A stretch of DNA of 64,000 nt from Rhodosalinus sp041365695 (GTDB lineage Bacteria > Pseudomonadota > Alphaproteobacteria > Rhodobacterales > Rhodobacteraceae): positions 62,001-126,000 of the forward strand of contig NZ_JBGFSJ010000008.1 in assembly GCF_041365695.1 (NCBI RefSeq). Reading direction: 5' to 3'. The first letter of the stretch is position 1; each line of letters begins with the position of its first letter. The notes under the pieces were generated by a model. It did no database searches. It saw only the letters and a program-made list of their open reading frames with translations, and had not been told where the DNA came from. Positions 38,193 through 46,575 of the stretch are shown here, piece by piece. The position numbers were made by a program, and so were the translations under genes.

Positions 38193-38681
38193 ATGCGGCT
38201 GGTGATACAGGTGGCGGCGGCGGTCTTCGTGCTGGACCAGGCGCTGAAATATTACGTCGTCCACTGGCTCGGGCTGGCGCGGCTGGGTGCCATCGACGTG
38301 CTGCCGCCCTTCCTGAACCTGCGCATGGCGTGGAACACCGGGATCAATTTCGGCCTCTTCGCAGGCGGGTCCGAAACCGCGCGCTGGGTCCTGATCGTCG
38401 TCGCGCTGGCGATCACGGCCGCCGTCACGGTCTGGATGTGGCGCGAGCCGCCGGGCGTCGCCGGGCGCGTCTCGGCGGGCCTTCTCGTCGGCGGTGCGCT
38501 CGGCAACGTGGTGGATCGGGTCCTTTACGGCGCGGTGGCGGATTTCCTCAACATGTCCTGTTGCGGTATCGAAAACCCCTACGCCTTCAACGTGGCCGAC
38601 ATCGCGATCTTCGCGGGGGCGCTCGGCCTCGTCTTCTTCACGGGCGGCGACGGACGCCGGGACACGAAAAAGGCCCCGTGA
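38193..38681 (+). CDS. lspA: Lipoprotein signal peptidase (signal peptidase II)
   Basis: An inner-membrane aspartic protease that removes signal peptides from diacylglyceryl-modified prolipoproteins. It is 162 aa with four transmembrane segments. Conserved regions are AWNTGINFGLF, GNVVDRVLYGAVADFL with catalytic Asp108, and YAFNVADIAIFAGA with catalytic Asp136. The start MRLVIQV has AAAGGAG upstream; the ATG at 38163 just after purH is in frame but would add an unlikely hydrophilic N-terminus. It is followed by a lipoprotein gene that its product would process. Confidence 0.95.
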   Translation: MRLVIQVAAAVFVLDQALKYYVVHWLGLARLGAIDVLPPFLNLRMAWNTGINFGLFAGGSETARWVLIVVALAITAAVTVWMWREPPGVAGRVSAGLLVGGALGNVVDRVLYGAVADFLNMSCCGIENPYAFNVADIAIFAGALGLVFFTGGDGRRDTKKAP

Positions 38682-38731
38682 CGCGGGCTGCGGGATGAGC
38701 TAAGGCTGTGGCGATGATCGAGGAGGGTGCG

Positions 38732-39250
38732 ATGCGGTGGGCGCGGCTTGTGCTCGTGGCTCTGGTTGCGGTGACGCTCGCGGGCTGTGGCGCGCGCGGC
38801 GAACGCGATCTCAGGCAGTTTCCCTACAGCCTTCAGCAAGGCCCCGAAGAGTTCGCCGTGGTGCCGTTCAAGCCGCTGGAGACACCGCAGAGCTTCGCCG
38901 AGTTGCCGACGCCGACGCCGGGCGCGCGCAACCGGGTGGACCTGACCCCCAATGCCGACGCGGTGGCCGCGCTGGGGGGCGATCCCGCGGCCCTGTCGGA
39001 GCGCGGGGTGCCCGCATCCGACGGCGCGCTGGTCTCGCACGCGTCGCGCTACGGCGTTCCGGCGGGCCTGCGCGCGCGCCTTGCGGCGGAGGACGCGGAA
39101 TACCGCCAGCGCTTCGGGCTTTTCACCTTCCAGCTCATCCGCAACGACCGGTACCGCCAGGCATATCGCCGGCAGGCGCTCGACCCGAACGCCGCGCTCG
39201 AGGCCTACCGCCGCGCCGGCCTGCGCACGCCATCCGCCCCGCCACAGTGA
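38732..39250 (+). CDS. DUF3035-type lipoprotein
   Basis: A 172-aa lipoprotein. The start MRWARL has GAGGAGG upstream. The signal peptide ends in the lipobox TLAGC (Cys19), after which the mature lipoprotein begins GARGERDLRQ. The middle has PEEFAVVPFKPLETPQSFAELPTPTPGARNR. A C-terminal helical part follows. This matches the DUF3035 family seen in Rhodobacteraceae next to lspA. No activity is known. Its position directly behind lspA fits a maturation relationship but the two are not necessarily linked in function. Confidence 0.88.
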   Translation: MRWARLVLVALVAVTLAGCGARGERDLRQFPYSLQQGPEEFAVVPFKPLETPQSFAELPTPTPGARNRVDLTPNADAVAALGGDPAALSERGVPASDGALVSHASRYGVPAGLRARLAAEDAEYRQRFGLFTFQLIRNDRYRQAYRRQALDPNAALEAYRRAGLRTPSAPPQ

Positions 39251-39281
39251 GGCGTCCGCCTCACAAACCCGTCAACGACGC

Positions 39282-39309
39282 TTGAACGGTCGCGGGCGCC
39301 GCGTAGCTT
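39282..39309 (+). promoter_or_regulatory. Possible promoter of the M16 peptidase pair
   Basis: TTGAAC (39282-39287), a 16-nt spacer and TAGCTT (39304-39309) lie in the 89-nt gap upstream of the first M16 gene. The match is modest, so it is only a candidate. The gap also lacks a clear terminator for the preceding lipoprotein gene. Confidence 0.3.
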
Positions 39310-39339
39310 AGCAGCGTGCCCATGACAGGAGGTGCCCCG

Positions 39340-40698
39340 ATGCGCCGTGCCGCGCTTTTCCTCGCCCTTGCCCTCACATTCATCGCCCGGCCCGCGCTCG
39401 CGACCGAGAACGTCACCGACTTCGTCCTCGACAACGGGATGCAGGTCGTCGTGATCGAGGATCACCGCGCACCGCTCGCGGTGCACATGGTCTGGTATCG
39501 CGCCGGCTCCGCCGACGAGCGGCCGGGCGCCTCGGGGGCTGCGCATTTCCTCGAACACATGATGTTCCGCGGCACCGAGACGCGCGCCCCCGGCGAGTTC
39601 TCGGAACGCGTGGCGGCGAACGGCGGCAACGACAACGCTTTCACGAGCTACGATTACACCGCCTATTTCCAGCGCGTCGCCGCCGACCGGCTGGGCCTGA
39701 TGATGGAGATGGAGGCCGACCGCATGGCCAACCTCCTGCTCCGGCCCGAGCTGGTCGAGACCGAGCGGGGCGTCATCCTCGAAGAGCGCAACCAGCGCGT
39801 GGAGAACGAGCCCGGCTCGCTCTTCCGCGAGCAGACCTCGGCCGCGCAATTCCTCAACCATCCCTACGGCGCGCCGATCATCGGATGGCGCCACGAGATC
39901 GAGGCGCTGAGCCGCGAGGACCTGAACGCGTACTACACCCGGCATTACGCGCCCAACAACGCGATCCTGATCGTTGCGGGCGACGTCACGCCGGACGAGG
40001 TGCGGCGTCTTGCCGAAACCCATTACGGCCCGATCCCGGCGAACCCCGCGGTCACGGAGCGTGCCCGCCCGCAGGAGCCGCCGCAGCGCGCGCCCCGCCG
40101 CGTGACGATGGAGGACGCCCGCGTGGCGCAACCCTACGTCACCCGAAGCTGGCTCGCGCCCGAGCGCGATCCGGGCGACCAGCGGCAGGCCGCGGCCCTC
40201 GTGCTGCTGTCCGAGCTTCTGGGCGGCGGGCAGACCTCGGTCCTGACCACGGCGCTTCAGTACGACAATCCCGTCGCCGTGTTCACCAGCGCCTTCTACG
40301 GCGCGACCTCGCTGGACCGGACGCGGTTCGGCGTGGTCGTGGTGCCGGCCCAAGGCGTCGGCCTTGCCGAGGCCGAGGCCGCGCTCGATGCCGAGATCGC
40401 CCGCTTCCTCGAGACGGGCGTGGATGCCGAGGCGCTCGAGCGGATCAAGTTCGGCCTGAAGGCCAGCCGCATCTACCAGCAGGACAACGTGCAGTCGGTG
40501 GCCCAGCGCTACGGCCGCGCGCTGACCAGCGGGCTCGCGCTCGAGGACATCGCGGCCTGGCCCGGGATCCTCGATTCGATCACCGGGGAAGAGATCATGG
40601 CCGTGGCGCGCGACGTTCTGGTGCCCGAACGCTCGGTCACCGGCTGGCTCCGGGCGCCCGAGGCCGACAAGACTGCGAACACGGAGGTGATGCAATGA
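39340..40698 (+). CDS. M16 family zinc peptidase, catalytic (HxxEH) subunit
   Basis: A 452-aa secreted or periplasmic insulinase-type metallopeptidase. Residues 1-22 are a signal peptide (cleaved near ALATE). The inverted zinc motif HFLEH is at residues 69-73, with His69, His73 as ligands and Glu72 as base. A later Glu near 149 in VETERGVILEERNQR completes the site. The C-terminal half has the second M16 domain. AGGAGG lies about 7 nt before the ATG at 39340. Its stop overlaps the start of the next M16 gene by 4 nt. The pair resembles mitochondrial processing peptidase and the PqqL/YmxG-type bacterial pairs. Confidence 0.93.
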   Translation: MRRAALFLALALTFIARPALATENVTDFVLDNGMQVVVIEDHRAPLAVHMVWYRAGSADERPGASGAAHFLEHMMFRGTETRAPGEFSERVAANGGNDNAFTSYDYTAYFQRVAADRLGLMMEMEADRMANLLLRPELVETERGVILEERNQRVENEPGSLFREQTSAAQFLNHPYGAPIIGWRHEIEALSREDLNAYYTRHYAPNNAILIVAGDVTPDEVRRLAETHYGPIPANPAVTERARPQEPPQRAPRRVTMEDARVAQPYVTRSWLAPERDPGDQRQAAALVLLSELLGGGQTSVLTTALQYDNPVAVFTSAFYGATSLDRTRFGVVVVPAQGVGLAEAEAALDAEIARFLETGVDAEALERIKFGLKASRIYQQDNVQSVAQRYGRALTSGLALEDIAAWPGILDSITGEEIMAVARDVLVPERSVTGWLRAPEADKTANTEVMQ

Positions 40699-42011
40699 AG
40701 TGGCTGGCCCCCCTCGCGCTTGCGGTTTTCGCCGCGCTGCCCGCGCGCGCCGAGATCGAGATCGAGGAAGTCACGAGCCCCGGCGGCATCACCGCCTGGC
40801 TTGTCGAGGACCACAACATCCCCTTCACCGCGCTGGAGCTGAGATTCCAGGGCGGAACCTCGCTCGACGCGCCGGGCAAGGAAGGCGCCGTGCGCCTGAT
40901 GGCCGCGCTTCTCGAAGAGGGCGCGGGGGAGCGTGACGCGCAAGCCTTCGCGGCGGCGACCGAGACGATCGCGGCCGATTTCGACTACGACGCCCGCGAC
41001 GACGCGGTGTCCGTCTCGGCGCGCTTCCTGACCGAGACGCGCGACGAGGCGGTGGAACTTCTGCGCGCCTCGCTCATGGAGCCGCGATTCGACGAGGACG
41101 CGATCGCGCGCGTGCGCGCTCAGGCGCTTTCCGCGATCCGGTCGGACCTGAACGATCCCGGTGCCATCGCGAGCCGCGAGTTCGCCCGCCTCGCCTTCGG
41201 GGATCATCCCTATGGCCGCGCGTCCGACGGCACGATCGAGAGCGTCGGCGCCCTGACCCGCGACGACCTCGTGGCCGCGCATGCCGAAGCGCTTGCCCGC
41301 GACCGCGTCTTCGTCGCGGCCGCCGGAGACATCACCGCGGAGGAGTTGGGGGGGCTGCTCGACGAGCTTCTGGGCGGCCTGCCGGAGACAGGCGGCGCGC
41401 GCCCCGGGGACGTGGCGGTGGCGCTGCCCGGCGGCATTTCGGTGGTCGAATTCGCCACGCCCCAGTCCGTCGCCGTGTTCGGCCACGAGGGCCTGCCGCG
41501 CGACGACGAGGATTTCTTCGCCGCCTTCGTGCTCAACCAGATCCTGGGCGGCGGCGGTTTCGAGAGCCGCCTGATGCAGGAGGTGCGCGAGAAGCGCGGG
41601 CTGACCTACGGCGTTTACAGCTATCTCGCGCCGAAGGATCACGCCGCGCTCTACATGGGCCGCGTGGCGTCGGCCAACGACCGCATCGCCGAGGCGATCG
41701 AGGTGATCCGCGGCGAGTGGGCGCGCATCGCCCGGGACGGCGTGACCGAAGCCGAGCTCGAGGCCGCCCGGACCTACCTGACCGGCGCCTACCCGCTGCG
41801 CTTCGACGGGAACGGGCCGATCGCCCGTATCCTGGTGGGGATGCAGATGGACGGTCTGCCGACCACCTACCCGCAGACGCGCAACGACCAGCTGGCGGCG
41901 ATCACGCTCGAGGACGTGAACCGCGTGGCCGCGGAGCTGCTGAAGCCCGAACGGCTGCACTTCGTGGTGGCCGGTCAGCCCGAGGGGCTGGAGACGACGC
42001 CGGGCCAGTAG
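40695..42011 (+). CDS. M16 family protein lacking the zinc motif, partner subunit
   Basis: A 438-aa protein of the same fold as the preceding gene. Residues 1-19 are a signal peptide (MKWLAPLALAVFAALPARA). At the position of HxxEH it has VRLMAALLEEGAGE, so the zinc ligands are missing and it is not a peptidase by itself. It keeps the C-terminal M16 signature (LMQEVREKRGLTYGVYSYL), which contributes to substrate binding in partner subunits. It overlaps the active subunit by 4 nt (ATGA), so equimolar production and a heterodimer like alpha/beta MPP are likely. Confidence 0.92.
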   Translation: MKWLAPLALAVFAALPARAEIEIEEVTSPGGITAWLVEDHNIPFTALELRFQGGTSLDAPGKEGAVRLMAALLEEGAGERDAQAFAAATETIAADFDYDARDDAVSVSARFLTETRDEAVELLRASLMEPRFDEDAIARVRAQALSAIRSDLNDPGAIASREFARLAFGDHPYGRASDGTIESVGALTRDDLVAAHAEALARDRVFVAAAGDITAEELGGLLDELLGGLPETGGARPGDVAVALPGGISVVEFATPQSVAVFGHEGLPRDDEDFFAAFVLNQILGGGGFESRLMQEVREKRGLTYGVYSYLAPKDHAALYMGRVASANDRIAEAIEVIRGEWARIARDGVTEAELEAARTYLTGAYPLRFDGNGPIARILVGMQMDGLPTTYPQTRNDQLAAITLEDVNRVAAELLKPERLHFVVAGQPEGLETTPGQ

Positions 42012-42048
42012 GCCGGCAGAGAGTGCACGCCGCCGGCCGCGCGGGCGC

Positions 42049-42924
42049 TCAGTTGATGAGCCCCGCGTGGCGCATGCCCTCCTCGACGCGCGCCTTCGTG
42101 CCCTCGGTCAGCGGCACGAGCGGCGTGCGCACCTCGTCCGAGCAGAGGCCCAGCACGGAAAGCCCGTATTTCGCGCCGACCAGGCCCGGCTCTGCAAAGA
42201 TCGCCTTGTGCAACGGCATCAGCCGGTCCTGGAGTTCCAGCGCCTTGCCGTAATCGCCGGCGAGGCACGCCTCCTGCATGTCCGCGCAAAGGCGCGGCGC
42301 CACATTGGCGGTGACGGAGATGCAGCCCCGCCCCCCTTGTGCGTTGAAGCCGTGGGCGGTCGCGTCCTCGCCGGAAAGCTGGAGAAAGTCGGCCCCGCAG
42401 AGCATGCGCTGGCGGCAGACCCGGTCCAGATCGCCCGTGGCATCCTTTACGCCGACGATGCGCGGAAGCCTCGCGAGTTCCGCCATGGTGTCGGGCATCA
42501 TGTCCACGGCCGAGCGGCCGGGGATGTTGTAGATGATGATCGGAAGTTCGCAGCAATCGTGCAGAAGCGTGAAATGCGCGACGAGCCCCGCCTGCGTGGG
42601 CTTGTTGTAGTAGGGCGTCACAACGAGCGCCGCGTCGGCGCCCACCTTCTCGGCCTGCTGAATGAAGCGCACCGCCTCTGCGGTGTTGTTGGAGCCCGCC
42701 CCCGCGATCACCGGGATGCGGCCGCGCGCGGCGCGCACGACCTCCTCGACCACCGTTTCGTGTTCCGCGTGGCTCAGCGTGGGGCTCTCGCCCGTGGTGC
42801 CGACGGGCACGAGCCCGTGACTGCCCTGCGCCACATGCCAGTCCACGAGATTGCGCAACGTCTCGAGATCGACCGCTCCGTTCCGGAACGGCGTCACGAG
42901 GGCGGGGATCGATCCGTGGAACAT
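42049..42924 (-). CDS. dapA: 4-hydroxy-tetrahydrodipicolinate synthase
   Basis: Condenses pyruvate and aspartate semialdehyde at the start of the diaminopimelate branch. It is 291 aa. Lys160 in GVKDATGDL is the Schiff-base residue, Tyr132 in IYNIPGRS is the proton relay, and Thr43/Thr44 in PVGTTGESPTL complete the triad. The start MFHGSIPALVTPF fits DapA N-termini; the extension to 43038 overlaps the divergent slt upstream region. AAGGA lies about 11 nt upstream. It is divergent from the lytic transglycosylase gene, and converges on the M16 pair. Confidence 0.96.
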   Translation of the reverse strand: MFHGSIPALVTPFRNGAVDLETLRNLVDWHVAQGSHGLVPVGTTGESPTLSHAEHETVVEEVVRAARGRIPVIAGAGSNNTAEAVRFIQQAEKVGADAALVVTPYYNKPTQAGLVAHFTLLHDCCELPIIIYNIPGRSAVDMMPDTMAELARLPRIVGVKDATGDLDRVCRQRMLCGADFLQLSGEDATAHGFNAQGGRGCISVTANVAPRLCADMQEACLAGDYGKALELQDRLMPLHKAIFAEPGLVGAKYGLSVLGLCSDEVRTPLVPLTEGTKARVEEGMRHAGLIN

Positions 42925-43032
42925 GGCACCCGGGTCCTTCTGGCGGTGCGCCGCCAATTCCCGGCTTTGTGAGTGGCGAGAGGGGCGCGCGCGGTCTATT
43001 TTCCGCGTGTCTATCCTTTGCCGGAGCGGAAA

Positions 43033-44985
43033 ATGCAAGCGGCCACGCGTCTCGCGGCAGTGATCGTGATCGTCCTAACGGCGGCGCGCGCGGCTGTCGC
43101 CGGGCCCGAAGCGGTGGCCGGCGCCATGGACGCGCTGCGCGCCGGCGATTGGGAAGAGGCCGCCCGGGACGCGCGCGCGGCCGGGGCCGTGGCGCAGGAT
43201 ATCGTGACGTGGCATCGCCTGCGCGCCGGTCTGGGCGCGCCCGAGGAGGTGATGGCGTTCCTCGAACGCAACCCGGACTGGCCGGGTCTCGACTGGCTGG
43301 GGCGCAAGAGCGAGCCGGCCATCGCGGACGCAGATGACGCCACCGTCCTCTCCTTCTTCGCCGAAGACCTTCCGCAGACCGGAGCGGGCGCGCTCGCCCA
43401 GGCCGCCGCGCTCGAGCGGGCGGGCGACGTGGGCGCCGCGCAAGCGGGCATCGTGCTTGCGTGGCGCACGCTCCCGCTCGGGGCGGGAGAGCAGGCGGAG
43501 TTCTTGGAGCGCTACGGCGATCTTCTCGCCCCGCACCACGAGGCGCGCCTCGACATGACGCTCTGGAAGGGGTGGGAGCGCAATGCGGAGGCCATGCTTC
43601 CTCTCGTCCCGGGCGCCTGGCGGGCGCTCGCCGAGGCGCGCCTTGCCCTGATGGCCGAGGCGCCCGGGGTCGACGCCCTGATCGCGCGGGTTCCCGAATC
43701 GCTGGCAAGCCACCCCGGGCTCGCCTACGAGCGTTTCGCGTGGCGCGTTCGCAAGGGGCGCACGCTCGACGCCCTCGATCTCCTGCTGCGCGTTTCGACC
43801 TCGGCGGAGGCGCTGGGCGAGCCCATGGCCTGGGCCAACCTGCGCCGCCGTCTCGCACGGGACGCCGTGCAGGAGGGCGACGCGATCCTCGCCTACCGCA
43901 TCGCCTCGGCGCATCACATCGCCCCCACCGACGACTATGCCTACGCCGATCTCGAATGGATTTCGGGCTATGCCGCGCTCAAGCTCGGCAACGGCGAAAG
44001 GGCGGCCGAACATTTCGAACGCCTCGGCGCCAATGTCAGCACGCCCATTTCCCTTGGTCGCGCCGGCTACTGGCTCGGGCGGGCGCGGGAAGCGTCCGGC
44101 GACGCCACCGGCGCGCGCGCGGCCTACGCGGCGGCCGCAGACCACCAGACCAGCTTTTACGGACTGCTCGCGGCGGAGCGCGGCGGATTCCCCTTCGACG
44201 GGCGGCTCGGCGGGCGACAGCCCTACCCCGACTGGCCGAGCGCCGGCTTCACCGAAAGCTCGGTCTACGAGGCGGGACGCCTGCTGCTCGCCGCAGACGA
44301 GCTCTCGCTCGGCGAGCGCTTCCTGACCCATCTCGCCGAAAGCCTCGACGAGGCGGATCTCAACCGCATGGGCGCGATGCTCGCAGAGATCGACCAGCCC
44401 CATGTCGCGGTGATGCTCGGCAAGCGGGCGGCGCGGGCCGGGTTCACGATCCCGGCGCCCTACTACCCACTGCACCCGATGGCGGACGGCGACTGGCCGG
44501 TGCCCACCGAGCTCGCTCTCGCCATCGCGCGGCGCGAAAGCGAATTCGACCCCGAGGTGATCTCGGGCGCGGGGGCGCGCGGGCTCATGCAGCTCATGCC
44601 GGGCACCGCGCGGGAGATGGCGGACGCGCTCGGGCTCGAGTTCTCGCTCGCCCGTGTGCTGTCGGACTGGCGCTACAACGCCACGCTCGGCTCCGCCTAC
44701 CTGGCCGAACTGGTAGAGCGCTTCGACGGCAACCCGGTGCTGGTGGCGGCGGCCTACAACGCGGGGCCCTCGCGCCCGATCCGCTGGATCGAGGAAAACG
44801 GCGATCCGCGCCTCGGCACCGTGGACGTGGTGGACTGGATCGAGGCGATCCCCTTCGCCGAAACGCGCAACTACGTCATGCGCGTGACCGAGAGCCTGCC
44901 TGTCTACCGCGCGCGCCTCGGCCGCGATCCGCACCCCGTTCCGTTCTCCGAAGAGCTCAAGGGGCGCACCCTGCTCGGGGGTTGA
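43033..44985 (+). CDS. Soluble lytic murein transglycosylase (Slt70-like)
   Basis: A 650-aa periplasmic enzyme that cleaves peptidoglycan glycan strands with anhydromuropeptide formation. Residues 1-25 are a signal peptide (MQAATRLAAVIVIVL). Residues about 30-460 are an alpha-superhelical U-domain. The C-terminal SLT domain has the catalytic Glu in ARRESEFDPEVISGAGARG (near 502), then LMQLMPGTA and VAAAYNAGPS. GGAG lies 6 nt before the ATG. It is divergent from dapA, which feeds precursor synthesis for the same polymer. Confidence 0.93.
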   Translation: MQAATRLAAVIVIVLTAARAAVAGPEAVAGAMDALRAGDWEEAARDARAAGAVAQDIVTWHRLRAGLGAPEEVMAFLERNPDWPGLDWLGRKSEPAIADADDATVLSFFAEDLPQTGAGALAQAAALERAGDVGAAQAGIVLAWRTLPLGAGEQAEFLERYGDLLAPHHEARLDMTLWKGWERNAEAMLPLVPGAWRALAEARLALMAEAPGVDALIARVPESLASHPGLAYERFAWRVRKGRTLDALDLLLRVSTSAEALGEPMAWANLRRRLARDAVQEGDAILAYRIASAHHIAPTDDYAYADLEWISGYAALKLGNGERAAEHFERLGANVSTPISLGRAGYWLGRAREASGDATGARAAYAAAADHQTSFYGLLAAERGGFPFDGRLGGRQPYPDWPSAGFTESSVYEAGRLLLAADELSLGERFLTHLAESLDEADLNRMGAMLAEIDQPHVAVMLGKRAARAGFTIPAPYYPLHPMADGDWPVPTELALAIARRESEFDPEVISGAGARGLMQLMPGTAREMADALGLEFSLARVLSDWRYNATLGSAYLAELVERFDGNPVLVAAAYNAGPSRPIRWIEENGDPRLGTVDVVDWIEAIPFAETRNYVMRVTESLPVYRARLGRDPHPVPFSEELKGRTLLGG

Positions 44986-44987
44986 GA

Positions 44988-45854
44988 TCAGCCGGCCCGC
45001 CGCGCCCGCCAGAGCGTGAAGAGCCCCGCCGCGACCACCAGCGCCGCACCCATGGCCACGTTGGGCGCCACCGTCTCGCCGAAGACGCCGATGCCGATGA
45101 CGCTGGCGAAGACGAGCTGGAGATAGGCGAAGGGCTGCACCGCGCTCGCCTCGGCCACCTCGTAGCACTTGATGAGCAGCCAGTGGCCGAGCGCGCCGGT
45201 AAGGCAGAGCGTGCCCATCCACGCCCAGTCAGGGCGGCTCATCGGCTCCCACGTCCAGAGGCCTGCGGCCGTCATCACCACGGCGCCCACGGTGCCCGTC
45301 CAGAAGAAGCTCGTGGCGGCGCTGTCCTCGCGCGCCGCAAAGCGCGTGAGCAGCCCGTAGAGCGCGAAGAGGAAGGCCGCGAGGAGCGGCACAGCCGCCT
45401 CGGGGGCGAAGACGCCCCAGCCCGGCTTCAGGATGATCAGCACGCCCGCGAAGCCGACCCCGATCGCCGTCCAGCGCCGCCAGCCCACCCGCTCGCCCAG
45501 GACGGGCCCGGAGAGCGCCGCGATGAGAAGCGGGTAGGAGGTGAAGACGGCATGGCTTTCCACGAGGCCGAGCAGGGTGAAGGCCAGCACCATCACGCAG
45601 ATCTCGACGGCCAGCAGCGCGCCGCGGAACGCCTGGAGACGCGGCTGCCGGGTCCGCGCCGCGGCGCGCACGCCCCCGGCCTTGCGCGAGGCCAGCGCGA
45701 TCACGAAGGCGGCGAAGAACCAGTAGCGGATCATCACCACCATCAGCACGTTGTACTCGCTGGCCAGGTGACGCGAGATTCCGTCCTGCACCGCGAAGAC
45801 GAAGGTGGTCGCCACCATCAGCGCGATGCCGAGCCGGGTGTTCTGCTCGATCAC
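44988..45854 (-). CDS. DMT family transporter (EamA domains)
   Basis: A 288-aa membrane protein with ten transmembrane segments in two EamA repeats. The first covers ATTFVFAVQDGISRHLA to LGERVGWRRWTAIGVGFAGVLIIL; the second runs through AFLFALYGLLTRFAAREDSAATSFFW to FGETVAPNVAMGAALVVAAGL. The start is a GTG overlapping the mnmD stop by 4 nt (GTGA), so it is coupled to mnmD. Substrate unknown. It converges on the slt gene with only 2 nt between stops. Confidence 0.88.
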   Translation of the reverse strand: MIEQNTRLGIALMVATTFVFAVQDGISRHLASEYNVLMVVMIRYWFFAAFVIALASRKAGGVRAAARTRQPRLQAFRGALLAVEICVMVLAFTLLGLVESHAVFTSYPLLIAALSGPVLGERVGWRRWTAIGVGFAGVLIILKPGWGVFAPEAAVPLLAAFLFALYGLLTRFAAREDSAATSFFWTGTVGAVVMTAAGLWTWEPMSRPDWAWMGTLCLTGALGHWLLIKCYEVAEASAVQPFAYLQLVFASVIGIGVFGETVAPNVAMGAALVVAAGLFTLWRARRAG

Positions 45855-46519
45855 GGCCGCCGCGCTCGCGTCATGTGCCGCTTGGCGCCGAACCCGGGCA
45901 CGCGGGTCACCTCGAAGCCCGCCGCGGCGAGGGCGCGGCGGACATGCCCGGCGGCGGTGTAGGTGGCCGCCGTGCCGCCGGGCGCGGTGTGGCGGGCGAC
46001 CTCGGCCAGAAGCGCCGGCTCCCACAGCTCGGGGTTCCTCGCGGGCGCGAAGCCGTCGAGGAACCACGCATCCGCCATGCCGGTCCAGTCGGGAAGCGTG
46101 CGGCGCGCGTCGCCGACGACCAGCGTGAAGTGAAGGTCGGGCAGCTCGATCCGGCGGACGCCGTCCCGCCAGAAGGGCGCGAGTTCCGCGGCGAGCGGCG
46201 CAAGCTCCCCGAAGGCCGCCTGCGCCCGCACCATGTCGGCCGCCGCCATCGGGAAGGCCTCGAAGCTCGTGTAGCTGAGCGGGCCGGGCCCGCCGCCTTG
46301 CCGCCACGCACCGAGCGCGGCCAGCAGGTTCAGGCCGGTTCCGAAGCCCAGCTCGGCGATGCGGAACCCCGCGCCGAAGCGACCGGGCAGCCCGTTGCCG
46401 GCGAGAAAGACGTGGCGCGCCTCGGCCAGCCCGTCGGCGAGGGAGTAGTAGGGATCGTCGAAGCGGCCCGAGACGGGCACGCCTTCCTTCCATGTCAGCC
46501 CCGCGTACTGGTCGCTCAT
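45851..46519 (-). CDS. mnmD: tRNA (5-methylaminomethyl-2-thiouridine)-methyltransferase, MnmD/MnmC1 domain
   Basis: A 222-aa SAM-dependent methyltransferase that adds the final methyl group to the wobble uridine (nm5s2U34 to mnm5s2U34) of several tRNAs. This is the stand-alone form of the MnmC N-terminal domain. The sequence begins with MSDQYAGLTWKEGVPVSGRFDDPYYS. It has ELGFGTGLNLLAAL as SAM motif and the diagnostic FLDGFAPARNPELW. The start MSDQYAG is preferred over an extension into the divergent gene. It is divergent from an FAD oxidoreductase 56 nt away. Confidence 0.9.
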   Translation of the reverse strand: MSDQYAGLTWKEGVPVSGRFDDPYYSLADGLAEARHVFLAGNGLPGRFGAGFRIAELGFGTGLNLLAALGAWRQGGGPGPLSYTSFEAFPMAAADMVRAQAAFGELAPLAAELAPFWRDGVRRIELPDLHFTLVVGDARRTLPDWTGMADAWFLDGFAPARNPELWEPALLAEVARHTAPGGTAATYTAAGHVRRALAAAGFEVTRVPGFGAKRHMTRARRP

Positions 46520-46575
46520 CGCCGTTTGCCCTAAGCCTTCCCGGAACGCGGCGAGAGTGGCGAAGGGGTGACCGG

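Noticed and set aside
42012..42037. Two GCCGGC palindromes between the M16 pair and dapA
   Set aside because: Short GC palindromes are common at this composition. No T-tract follows, so there is no support for a terminator.
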